From Paenibacillus_I sp035510375 (GTDB lineage: Bacteria > Bacillota > Bacilli > Paenibacillales > Paenibacillaceae): 64,000 nucleotides of DNA. The translations under genes and the position numbers were made by a program. Of this stretch, positions 25,159 through 32,309 are shown one piece after another. Location: NCBI RefSeq assembly GCF_035510375.1, contig NZ_DATKHG010000003.1; one strand, 5' to 3'. The notes beneath the pieces were generated by a model that was not told the origin of the DNA, did no database searches, and was given only the letters and a program-made list of their open reading frames with translations. Numbering within the stretch: position 1 is the first letter of the stretch; each line of letters opens with the position of its first letter.

Positions 25159-26019
25159 TTGGCGATTGTGAAGGCAGGCATTGATGCGGGCGGCACGCTC
25201 GTGAAAATCGCATATGAAGAAAATGGCGGGGAAATCCGTTACGTCAAGCTGGCCTCCGATCCGCTCGAGGCGGCGGCGGCGTGGATTCGCAGCAGGATGC
25301 CGGAGGCCCGGTTGTGCATGACGGGCGGACGGGCATCCAGGCTGCTTGGCCTGCTGGAACGGTCCGCGGAATCGGTATCGGAATTTGAAGCGACCTGCGA
25401 AGGCGCGAAACGGCTGCTTGAGCAGGACGGCAAGTCGTGGGACCGGTTCTTGCTGGCGAACGTCGGTACGGGAACGTCGATCCATATCGTCGGCGGAGAT
25501 GGAGCGGCAAGGGTAGGCGGAACCGGCGTCGGCGGCGGAACGATACTCGGTTTGGCGCGGCTGCTTGCCGGAACAGCCGATTTTGAGAGCATCGTCCGGG
25601 CGGCACAGGCAGGCATACGCGACACGGCCGACCTGAAGGTCAGCCATATTTATGAGGGCGCGATACCGCCGATCGACGGCAATCTGACGGCGAGCAACTT
25701 CGGCCGCGTGGAAGAGACGATACGACGGTCCGCGGGCCTCGGGCAATCCGCGGAATTCCCGGTGGAAGATGTGCTGGCTTCGGTAATCGGCATGGTCGGC
25801 GAGACGGTCGCGACCGTCAGCGTGCACGCGGCGGGGCAGCACGACGCTCAAGTGATCGTTTACATCGGCTCATCATTCGAGTGGAACGAGCCGCTGAAGG
25901 AAGCGGTCGCTTCATATACGCGCTTTCGCGGGGCGGAGCCGTATTTTGCGCCGAACGGCGCATTCAGCGGCGCGCTCGGCGCGCTTCTGGCGCTTGTTCC
26001 CGAAGGGAAGGCAACGTGA
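25159..26019 (+). CDS. coaW: type II pantothenate kinase
   Basis: 286 residues from TTG 25159, chosen for AAAGGAGG (25143-25150) eight bases before it, though the frame is open another 107 codons into a HAD remnant. ASKHA fold: N-terminal phosphate loop AGIDAGGTLVKIAY, then ANVGTGTSIHIVGG and GGTGVGGGTILGLARLL, and C-terminal FAPNGAFSGALGALLAL. Phosphorylates pantothenate, the first step of CoA synthesis, and is of the staphylococcal/Bacillus CoaW kind that escapes CoA feedback. A strong terminator follows. Confidence 0.9.
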   Translation: MAIVKAGIDAGGTLVKIAYEENGGEIRYVKLASDPLEAAAAWIRSRMPEARLCMTGGRASRLLGLLERSAESVSEFEATCEGAKRLLEQDGKSWDRFLLANVGTGTSIHIVGGDGAARVGGTGVGGGTILGLARLLAGTADFESIVRAAQAGIRDTADLKVSHIYEGAIPPIDGNLTASNFGRVEETIRRSAGLGQSAEFPVEDVLASVIGMVGETVATVSVHAAGQHDAQVIVYIGSSFEWNEPLKEAVASYTRFRGAEPYFAPNGAFSGALGALLALVPEGKAT

Positions 26020-26066
26020 AACGCTTTGCTGCCTCGTTAATATTTAATGTTGTTAATATTTAACCA

Positions 26067-26099
26067 ACGGGCAGGCTCCGCGGAGCTTGCCCGTTTTTT
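26067..26099 (+). terminator. intrinsic terminator after coaW
   Basis: ACGGGCAGGCTCC pairs with GGAGCTTGCCCGT (about 12 bp with one G-T) around GC, then TTTTT. Strong, and 48 bp after the coaW stop. Confidence 0.92.
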
Positions 26100-26280
26100 C
26101 GACCAATGGCTGCCCGGGCACTGCTGCAAGCCTCACGTGCTTCATGCACAAAAGAAAACGGCTCAATTGTTCTCCGTGCCGAATATGCGCGGAAAGCCGA
26201 CATTACGGCGGCGGCGGCGCTTTCTTTTCCGCTTGGGTAAGAATATGATGAGGTATGGCGATCACAAAGGGGGTATTCGC

Positions 26281-27597
26281 ATGGACATCCGTAAATACAG
26301 ATTGGACGACACCGAGAAGCTGCATTCCAGCGAAGCCCGGGACGAATATGAGAAGGACTACGCGCGGCTCATCCAGTCGCCCGCTTTTCGCAGGCTGCAG
26401 GGCAAATCGCAGGTGTTCGGCGCCGGCACGGGCGATTATTACCGCACCCGCCTCACCCACTCGCTGGAGGTGTCGCAAATTGCGCGCGAGGTGGCGAGGC
26501 GGCTCGGCAAAACGTATGCCTTTCTCGCCGCGCCGGAGCACCCGGGACTGATGCTGGAACCGGAGGTGGTGGAGTGCGCGTCGCTGGCCCACGATTTAGG
26601 GCATCCGCCGTTCGGCCACAAAGGGGAGGAGGTGCTGAACCGGCTGCTTACCGCCCGATACGGCCTGCCCTACGAAGGGAACGCCCAGAACTTCCGTATT
26701 CTTATGTTTCTGGAGAAAAGGGCGGGGAGCGACAGCGGTCTGGACCTGACGGCCGCCGTCCTGCTTGCGATCAACAAGTATCCTTTTCCGCTCAGCGAGC
26801 CCGGCAGGATCAAGGGCGTATACGATATGGAGTGGGAGGCGGTGCGCCAGCTTCGCGTCATGTGGGGGATGCCCGCAGGCTGCGCTACGCTGGAAGCCCA
26901 GCTGATGGACCTGTGCGACGATATCGCCTATTCGACCCATGATATCGAGGACGGCATCCGCGCAGGAAAAATTCTGATGAGCCGCAGCTTCTTCGAGGAC
27001 GACAGCCTGATCGGACACGTTGTTCGGGAGATCGTCGACGACCAGGGCAACATGAACGTGGGCTGGGAGCGGATCGACATCGGCGCGATGGTGAAAACGG
27101 TGCTGGAAGCGTACCTGACACAGTGGGAAACGGTGTACGAGGACTCCGGCCGCGAGCCGTCGCGGGCGCGGCGGGAAATGAAGGCGCGTTGGGTCAGCAA
27201 ATTCGCGAACCAGGTCGGCATCCTCGACGATCCGGCGAGCGGATGGAAAAGGGTGACGTTCGTGCGCGACGGCGTGCAGGATATCCAGCTGCTGCGGACG
27301 ATGGAAATTTTGAAAAAGCTGGCCTGGGTGACGCTGATCAAGGATTTTCGCGTGCAGCGGCTGCAGAAGCGCAGCGAGATCATGATCACCCGGTTGTGGG
27401 AAACCTTCATGGAATATGAGACGGGGAAGCTTATTCTGCCCCCCGACTGGATCGCGAACTACGAGCAGCAGAAAGGCAGATGGCCGTGGGAGCGGCTCGT
27501 CGCCGATTATATCGCCGGCATGACCGACGCGTACGCGGAGAAGGTTTACGCCGAGCTGTACGCAAGCCGCACAGGCTCGATCTATGAAAGGGATTGA
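26281..27597 (+). CDS. dgt: deoxyguanosinetriphosphate triphosphohydrolase-like HD protein
   Basis: 438 residues from ATG 26281 behind AAAGGGGG; the open frame to the left overlaps the terminator region and lacks a site. HD-domain metal ligands: THSLEVSQIAREV (His), AHDLGHPPFGHKGE (HD) and DLCDDIAYSTHDIEDG (Asp). Length and the QSPAFRRLQGKSQVF N-terminus match the dGTPase (type 2/anti-mutator) family, which hydrolyses dNTPs to nucleoside and triphosphate. It acts on purine nucleotides, but is separate from the puc operon. Substrate preference (dGTP or broad) not determinable. Confidence 0.88.
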   Translation: MDIRKYRLDDTEKLHSSEARDEYEKDYARLIQSPAFRRLQGKSQVFGAGTGDYYRTRLTHSLEVSQIAREVARRLGKTYAFLAAPEHPGLMLEPEVVECASLAHDLGHPPFGHKGEEVLNRLLTARYGLPYEGNAQNFRILMFLEKRAGSDSGLDLTAAVLLAINKYPFPLSEPGRIKGVYDMEWEAVRQLRVMWGMPAGCATLEAQLMDLCDDIAYSTHDIEDGIRAGKILMSRSFFEDDSLIGHVVREIVDDQGNMNVGWERIDIGAMVKTVLEAYLTQWETVYEDSGREPSRARREMKARWVSKFANQVGILDDPASGWKRVTFVRDGVQDIQLLRTMEILKKLAWVTLIKDFRVQRLQKRSEIMITRLWETFMEYETGKLILPPDWIANYEQQKGRWPWERLVADYIAGMTDAYAEKVYAELYASRTGSIYERD

Positions 27598-27629
27598 GGT
27601 TGCCGGTAGGACGCCGGAGCGCCGGGGCG

Positions 27630-28304
27630 CTAATGCCGCGATCCGCCGTTAAACCGTTCGGCCGCAAGCAGCATGGCGAACGAGAGCAGCACGATGACGC
27701 CGGTCCACGCCCAGGCGAGCGGCATGCGTCCCGCATCGACAGCCGTATAGATAGCCGTCGGCAGCGTCTGGGTTCTGCCAGGAATGTTGCCGGCAATCAT
27801 CAGCGTTGCGCCGAATTCGCCCAAGCCTCTGGCATAGCCGAGCAGGAAGCCGGCCGTCAGCGAACGCCCCGCAAGCGGCATCGTAATATACCGGAATACT
27901 TGCCAGCCGCTCGCGCCTTGCGCGCGCGCGGCGTCCTCCAGCTCCTTCTCCACCCCTTCAAATCCGGCGCGCATCGTGCGGTAGGCAAGCGGGAAAGCGA
28001 CCACGACCGCGGCTATGACGGCCGCTCCCCAAGTGAACACGATCGTGCGGTCGAACAGCATCTCGAACGTTTGGCCGATCCGGCCTTGGCGACCGAATAA
28101 AACAAGCAGAAGAAAACCGACCACCGTCGGCGGAAGCACGAGCGGAAGCAGGAGGATCGTATCGATTACGCTGCGTACGCGCATCCGGCTTCTTGCCATC
28201 CGGTGGGCGGTCAGCAGGGCGAGCGCGAAGACGATAAAGCCGGCAACAAGCGATACTTTGATCGTAACGAAGACCGGTGGGAAGAAGGCGTTCCAATTCG
28301 TCAT
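27630..28304 (-). CDS. modB: molybdate ABC transporter permease ModB
   Basis: 224 residues, five hydrophobic segments, and the family's cytoplasmic loop EKELEDAARAQGASGWQVF followed by GRSLTAGFLLGYARGLGEFGATLM in the C-terminal third. It is the membrane part of a molybdate importer, 16 bp downstream of modA on the same strand. No ModC ATPase gene follows: the next gene is convergent dGTPase, 33 bp away. Molybdate is needed for the xanthine dehydrogenase cofactor, which gives the neighbourhood a rationale. Confidence 0.92.
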   Translation of the reverse strand: MTNWNAFFPPVFVTIKVSLVAGFIVFALALLTAHRMARSRMRVRSVIDTILLLPLVLPPTVVGFLLLVLFGRQGRIGQTFEMLFDRTIVFTWGAAVIAAVVVAFPLAYRTMRAGFEGVEKELEDAARAQGASGWQVFRYITMPLAGRSLTAGFLLGYARGLGEFGATLMIAGNIPGRTQTLPTAIYTAVDAGRMPLAWAWTGVIVLLSFAMLLAAERFNGGSRH

Positions 28305-28320
28305 GCGAGCCGCTCCTTTC

Positions 28321-29136
28321 TTAAGGTGTCGATAGAGCTGTGAATCCGCGCTCGGTAAAGATGCCGAGAGCTTCTCTCGAATACAGATAATCGTAGAAGC
28401 GCTTCGCTTCCCTCTGTTGCCCGGACGCGCTCATTACGCCGATCGGGTAAACGATCGGAGCATGCAGTTCGGAGGAGATTTCGGCAATGACTTTCACGCG
28501 GCCGGATGCGAGCGCATCGGTCAGGTACACGATCCCGGCTTCCGTATTGCCGCTTTCCACGTAAGTCAGCACCTGGCGCACATCCTTGGCGAACACCAGC
28601 TTAGGCTCCACAGCCTCCCAAACCGCGGCATTCGTCATCGCTTCCTTGGCATAGGCGCCGGCAGGCACCGTTTCCGGCGCGCCGACCGCGATTTTCCGGA
28701 AACGATCGTCCAGCAGGCCGCGCAGACCGGTTATCGTTTCCCGACTATCCGCCGATGCGATGACAACAAGCTTATTGCCGAGCAACGTGCCTTGACGGGA
28801 GAGCAGTTTGCCCCGCGCAAGGGCATCCATCTGTTTTTTGCCGGCCGAAAGGAACAGGTCCGCCGGCGCGCCTTGTTCGATTTGTTTTTGCAGAGCGCCC
28901 GAAGATCCGTAGTTCATGATCAGGTCGACTTCCGGATACCGAGCCTCATAGCGGGACTCGATTTCGTTCAGGCTGTCCTGCAGGCTGGCCGCCGCCGAAA
29001 CGAGCAGCTCCGTTCTGCCCTCCGCAGCATTGCCGCCGGCCCCCCCACCCCGGCCGAAGCATCCGGCGAGCACGGCGATCGACAGCATGGCCGCGGTTAT
29101 TATCAAGCTGCGGCGCGCATATATATTCTTTGCCAT
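28321..29136 (-). CDS. modA: molybdate ABC transporter substrate-binding lipoprotein ModA
   Basis: 271 residues from ATG 29136 (GGGAG seven bases upstream; an earlier start eight codons out is possible). Lipoprotein signal with lipobox VLAGC, then the ModA fold: LLVSAAASLQDSLNEI, SGALQKQIEQGAPADLFLSA, and near the end GIVYLTDALA. Binds molybdate or tungstate outside the membrane. Precedes modB by 16 bp. The start region is divergent from the NUDIX gene, sharing a 160-bp promoter region. Confidence 0.92.
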   Translation of the reverse strand: MAKNIYARRSLIITAAMLSIAVLAGCFGRGGGAGGNAAEGRTELLVSAAASLQDSLNEIESRYEARYPEVDLIMNYGSSGALQKQIEQGAPADLFLSAGKKQMDALARGKLLSRQGTLLGNKLVVIASADSRETITGLRGLLDDRFRKIAVGAPETVPAGAYAKEAMTNAAVWEAVEPKLVFAKDVRQVLTYVESGNTEAGIVYLTDALASGRVKVIAEISSELHAPIVYPIGVMSASGQQREAKRFYDYLYSREALGIFTERGFTALSTP

Positions 29137-29233
29137 AAATGGTCTCCCGTCCGTTATCACTTATCCGAATTATTCTATCACAGGTCCCGGCGGCGTATCT
29201 ATCGTTTTGGATGCCACGGGGCTCCGTTTTTCT

Positions 29234-29241
29234 GGTATAAT
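29234..29241 (+). promoter_or_regulatory. extended -10 promoter of the NUDIX gene
   Basis: TGGTATAAT carries a consensus -10 (29236-29241) with the TG extension. No good -35 lies at the right distance. It is 64 bp before the likely TTG start. Confidence 0.5.
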
Positions 29242-29295
29242 CAAGAGGCTATTATGGAGAGCGCATACAGAGACGGGGTACTTTGACATTCAGAG

Positions 29296-29667
29296 GTGAA
29301 TGGGTTGATCGCGCAAGCGGTAATCGTCAACGGTTCAAATGAAGTGCTGATGGTCAGGGAGTATGTGGAGAGAGGCGACATTGTCTGGAATTATCCCGGC
29401 GGCGGCGTCGAGGTGTCGGAAACGCCCGAGCAGGCCTGCATTCGCGAGGTGAAGGAGGAGACGGGCTACGATGTCCGGATCATCGACTGCCTTTGCTTCG
29501 AGAATTTGAAATATACGTACCGGGCCGAAATCGTCGTCGGCGGCTTGGCCGAGAACAAGCCCGGACCTCTTAACGGCGACATATTGGAAGTCAAATGGGT
29601 CCGGCTGGATGACGAAACGGTATTTGACGTCGTCACCCGGCCGATCCGGGACAAGCTTTGCGGCTGA
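29296..29667 (+). CDS. NUDIX hydrolase
   Basis: 123 residues with a complete Nudix box, GGGVEVSETPEQACIREV followed by KEETGY (about residues 36-59). It hydrolyses a nucleoside diphosphate linked to another group; the substrate cannot be told. GTG 29296 is given as start, but TTG 29305 is better spaced from AGAGGTGA (29292-29299) and may be the true one. Monocistronic, behind an extended -10 promoter. Confidence 0.85.
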   Translation: MNGLIAQAVIVNGSNEVLMVREYVERGDIVWNYPGGGVEVSETPEQACIREVKEETGYDVRIIDCLCFENLKYTYRAEIVVGGLAENKPGPLNGDILEVKWVRLDDETVFDVVTRPIRDKLCG

Positions 29668-29768
29668 GAGGCGCCCTCCCGTAAAAAGACGGCGCGATGT
29701 ATGGATATACATGCGGCGAATTGGGCAAAAATAACAATGACACCATTTCGTCGACAGGAGGAATCTCC

Positions 29769-30188
29769 ATGCAAAACCAGCCGAACATGAGTCCGGGCAC
29801 GATGCAGAATCCGGTTCAGGCCGCTAACGCTATGCAAATGCCGGGCGGTATGCCGTCCCAATTGCAAGGCGCGCAGCAGCCGAGTACGCAGCAAATGTCA
29901 TATGACCAGTTCAAGGATCAGGTCAGGCAAAGGCAGGAGCAGCAGGAAAGGTTGGCGCGGCAGGCGCTGGTGAGCGCCGGAGCGGACCGTCAGTCCGACC
30001 GGATACGCTCGCTGCTGCAGGATGTGCAAAGCATCGGCCAGGAGGTGCAAATGGCCGAAAACCAGGTCCAGGTGCAAATGAATGCCCAGCTCAGGCAGCT
30101 TCAGTTGATCCAGCAGCGTCTCAAGCAGATCGAGTCGGCTGTGCAAGCGGCGCTGCCCCAGAATCAGAATCGGATGCCGCTGCAATAA
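29769..30188 (+). CDS. Gln/Met-rich coiled-coil hypothetical protein
   Basis: 139 residues from ATG 29769 after CAGGAGGAA. The first ~50 residues are low-complexity (Gln, Met, Pro, Asn); residues ~50-125 are a continuous charged/Gln-rich heptad-like helix (ERLARQALVSAGADRQ and RQLQLIQQRLKQIESAVQ), predicted coiled coil. No signal peptide or membrane segment. No family recognised; could be a spore or structural protein. It ends just before a bidirectional terminator. Confidence 0.7.
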   Translation: MQNQPNMSPGTMQNPVQAANAMQMPGGMPSQLQGAQQPSTQQMSYDQFKDQVRQRQEQQERLARQALVSAGADRQSDRIRSLLQDVQSIGQEVQMAENQVQVQMNAQLRQLQLIQQRLKQIESAVQAALPQNQNRMPLQ

Positions 30189-30216
30189 ATTTCCTGAAAG
30201 AAATAAATCCGTTGGT

Positions 30217-30266
30217 TAAAAAAGCCTTTCTAATGCGCGTCAAGCGTGCACCCGGAAGGCTTTTTT
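30217..30266 (+). terminator. bidirectional terminator
   Basis: AAAAAAGCCTT (30217-30228 region) pairs with AAGGCTTTTTT (30256-30266), with a long loop containing a GCGCG/GCACG arm. A-run and T-run on the two sides serve both the coiled-coil gene and the decayed permease on the other strand. Confidence 0.7.
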
Positions 30267-30280
30267 GTCGGCCGGGCGGG

Positions 30281-30855
30281 TTACTCGTTGTTCAGCTTCA
30301 GGAGCTCCAACAGCTTGAACAGCAAGCTGAGCACGATTGCCGCCACCGTGGCGAGCGCCATGCCCTTGAGCTCCAGATGGCCCCACTTGAACGTCGTGCC
30401 GCTGATGCCGATGACGAGCTTTGGACAGGTCGCGTCCGACCATATTGCTCGTGACAAGCAGGTGCCCGACATGCTCCGCGACGACGACAAGCGCGGCCGG
30501 GACGATGACGATCATGCTCGCCCAATCGAACTTCGGCGCCGTGAATTCGGGCATCTCCAGCATGGAAGCCGCGTTCACCCGGCTGAAGTCGACGATGCCG
30601 AGCCGCCAGGCGAGCAGATAACCCGCGACGAAGCCGATCAGGATCGGGATGATTTTCATGAAACCGCGAAACAGCACGGAGCCGAGAATAATGATCAGCA
30701 GCGTTGAGACGGACACGGCAACCGTCTTCGGGTCGGCTTGCCATGCCTGCGCGGAATTCCAGTCGGCGGGCTTGATCCAACCGGCCATCTGTGCCGCGAC
30801 CGGCACCAGCTCCAGGCCGATGACCGCTACGATGGCACCCATTGCCGCCTGCCGG
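30281..30855 (-). pseudogene. NCS2 (uracil/xanthine-type) permease, decayed
   Basis: On the minus strand, 30855 down to ~30420 reads as the middle of a UraA/PyrP-type permease (GAIVAVIGLELVPVAAQMAG; VVVAEHVGHLLVTSNMVGRDL). The match then breaks and resumes in another frame as the C-terminus (KLVIGISGTTFKWGHLELKG through KLLELLKLNNE and a stop at 30281). About 120 N-terminal residues and about 130-150 residues at the junction near 30420 are missing, and the junction is out of frame. Only ~190 of ~430 residues remain, so no working transporter can be made. Substrate in life was probably uracil or a purine. Confidence 0.85.
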
Positions 30856-30919
30856 GGCTTTGCTTTGTGGCAATTATTAGGATGGGCAAATAAGAGGACG
30901 GTTATAAGGCGCATTTACG

Positions 30920-30947
30920 ATAATACATAATTAACATTATGTAAACT
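30920..30947 (+). repeat. dif-like or operator inverted repeat
   Basis: TACATAA (30924-30930), a 6-base centre and TTATGTA (30937-30943) form a perfect 7-bp inverted repeat. The right arm, extended to TTATGTAAACT, equals the right arm of the B. subtilis dif site as I recall it. The left arm does not match the known left arm. It may be a Xer half-site, or the operator of the decayed permease. Confidence 0.35.
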
Positions 30948-30999
30948 TTGTGGCGGCTTGTGGTTTCACGGCGAGCTGCGATTTCTCCATTGAATCGAG

Positions 31000-31030
31000 C
31001 CGCGCATTCCGAGCGAATGTGCGGTTTTTT
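31000..31030 (+). terminator. intrinsic terminator with no upstream gene
   Basis: CCGCGCATTC (31000-31009) pairs with GAATGTGCGG (31015-31024), one G-T, loop CGAGC, then TTTTTT. It reads on the plus strand, 122 bp before the Hpt-REC gene, with only the opposite-strand pseudogene before it. It could be an attenuator in a long leader of the phosphorelay operon. Confidence 0.75.
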
Positions 31031-31151
31031 GCTTTTGCGCGAAAACCGCTTGCGTCGAACGGGAGGATATTTTAGTGCAATTGTCGAATTAACATAGCCA
31101 GCAGAGGGATTGACGCCACAAGGAACGGCTAATTGAGGGGGCAGTGACACA

Positions 31152-31931
31152 ATGAACAAATACCGGGAAGCGCTGCTTGCTTCTATTCGCAAACAATTAA
31201 ATGCATGGCTCGAGCTCGGCCGCGACGACGTGAGTCGTGACGATCTGTACCGATTTCTGCATACCGTCCGCGGAACGTCGGGCACGATCGGGCTTGCCGC
31301 GATCTCGAACACGGCCGCCCGATTAATGGATGAGCTTGAACAATCCGGGCGTAAGTCGTGGACAACCGGACAGTTGAGGACGCTTTTCTCCGACCTGATA
31401 CGTGCCGATTTTGCCTTGGGGCAACAGGAAACAACTGTGCAAGGCGGGGCGGACGGAACCGGTTCCTTCCGGTTGGATCAGGATGAGCAGCCGGCCGTGC
31501 TTGTGCTGGACGACGACGACGCGTTCCTTTTGTATATGAAGGAGGAGCTTGGGAAGCGGGGATACAGGGTGATCGCCACGACGAATCCCTCCCTGGCCAT
31601 GGATTATGTGCGCGAATGCAACCCTCAGTGCGTGGTGCTGGACCTCTTGATGGACCATACGGCCGGCGTCGAGTTCATGCTGGCGCTGCGCGCCAAGATG
31701 AAACGTCGGTTTATCCCGACGACGGTCGTCGGCGTCGAGGACACGACCGCCAACCGGATCCAGGCATTCCGCCTGGGTGCCGACGACTTTGTGGCCAAGC
31801 CGTTCGAGATGGCGGAATTGGCTGCCAGGCTCGAACGACAGCTGGTTCGCAAATGGCTGTTCGACCGGCTGCTGCGCACCGGCGGCTTTCGGCCGAACTC
31901 TAATATAGGTTTTTGCGAATCGAACGATTAG
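31152..31931 (+). CDS. Hpt domain - response regulator fusion
   Basis: 259 residues. Residues ~1-90 form an Hpt four-helix domain with the phosphoacceptor His in FLHTVRGTSGTIG (about residue 37). Residues ~115-235 are a receiver domain: acidic pocket DDDD, phosphoacceptor Asp in CVVLDLLMD, and conserved Lys in DFVAKPFE. No output domain; a short basic tail ends the protein. GAGGGGG precedes ATG 31152. First gene of a three-gene phosphorelay operon; the Hpt may pass phosphate between the hybrid kinase and the stand-alone receiver. Confidence 0.88.
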   Translation: MNKYREALLASIRKQLNAWLELGRDDVSRDDLYRFLHTVRGTSGTIGLAAISNTAARLMDELEQSGRKSWTTGQLRTLFSDLIRADFALGQQETTVQGGADGTGSFRLDQDEQPAVLVLDDDDAFLLYMKEELGKRGYRVIATTNPSLAMDYVRECNPQCVVLDLLMDHTAGVEFMLALRAKMKRRFIPTTVVGVEDTTANRIQAFRLGADDFVAKPFEMAELAARLERQLVRKWLFDRLLRTGGFRPNSNIGFCESND

Positions 31932-31943
31932 GAGGAATGACCG

Positions 31944-32309
31944 ATGGCAACGATTCTGCTCGCAGAGGACGAACCCGTATTGCGTATGCTGGTGATGGAT
32001 TCTTTGGAGGATGAAGGATATGACATCGAGGTGGCATGCGACGGCCAGGAGGCGTTCGACAAGATTAAGGAACGCGACTTCGATCTGGTCATACTGGATT
32101 ATATGATGCCCCGCATGACCGGCATCGAGGTGATCGAGCGGATGCGCGAGCTCCCTGAGCGAGTTTCGACGAAAATATTGATGCTCTCGGCGAAAAGCCA
32201 GCAGTCCGAGCAGAACAAGGTTTTTCAGGCCGGGGCCAACGATTTCATGTCCAAGCCTTTCAGCCCGTTGGAGCTTGTGGCCAAGGTGGAGGAAATGTTG
32301 AATGCTTAG
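31944..32309 (+). CDS. CheY-like single-domain response regulator
   Basis: 121 residues, one receiver domain and nothing else: acidic pair in LLAEDEPVLR, phosphoacceptor in LVILDYMMPRMTG, Thr/Ser switch in KILMLSAKS, and Lys in FMSKPFSP. AGGAGG lies between the Hpt-REC stop and its ATG (12 bp). Overlaps the hybrid kinase by 8 bp. Without an output domain it either binds a target protein or acts as a phosphate carrier. Confidence 0.92.
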   Translation: MATILLAEDEPVLRMLVMDSLEDEGYDIEVACDGQEAFDKIKERDFDLVILDYMMPRMTGIEVIERMRELPERVSTKILMLSAKSQQSEQNKVFQAGANDFMSKPFSPLELVAKVEEMLNA

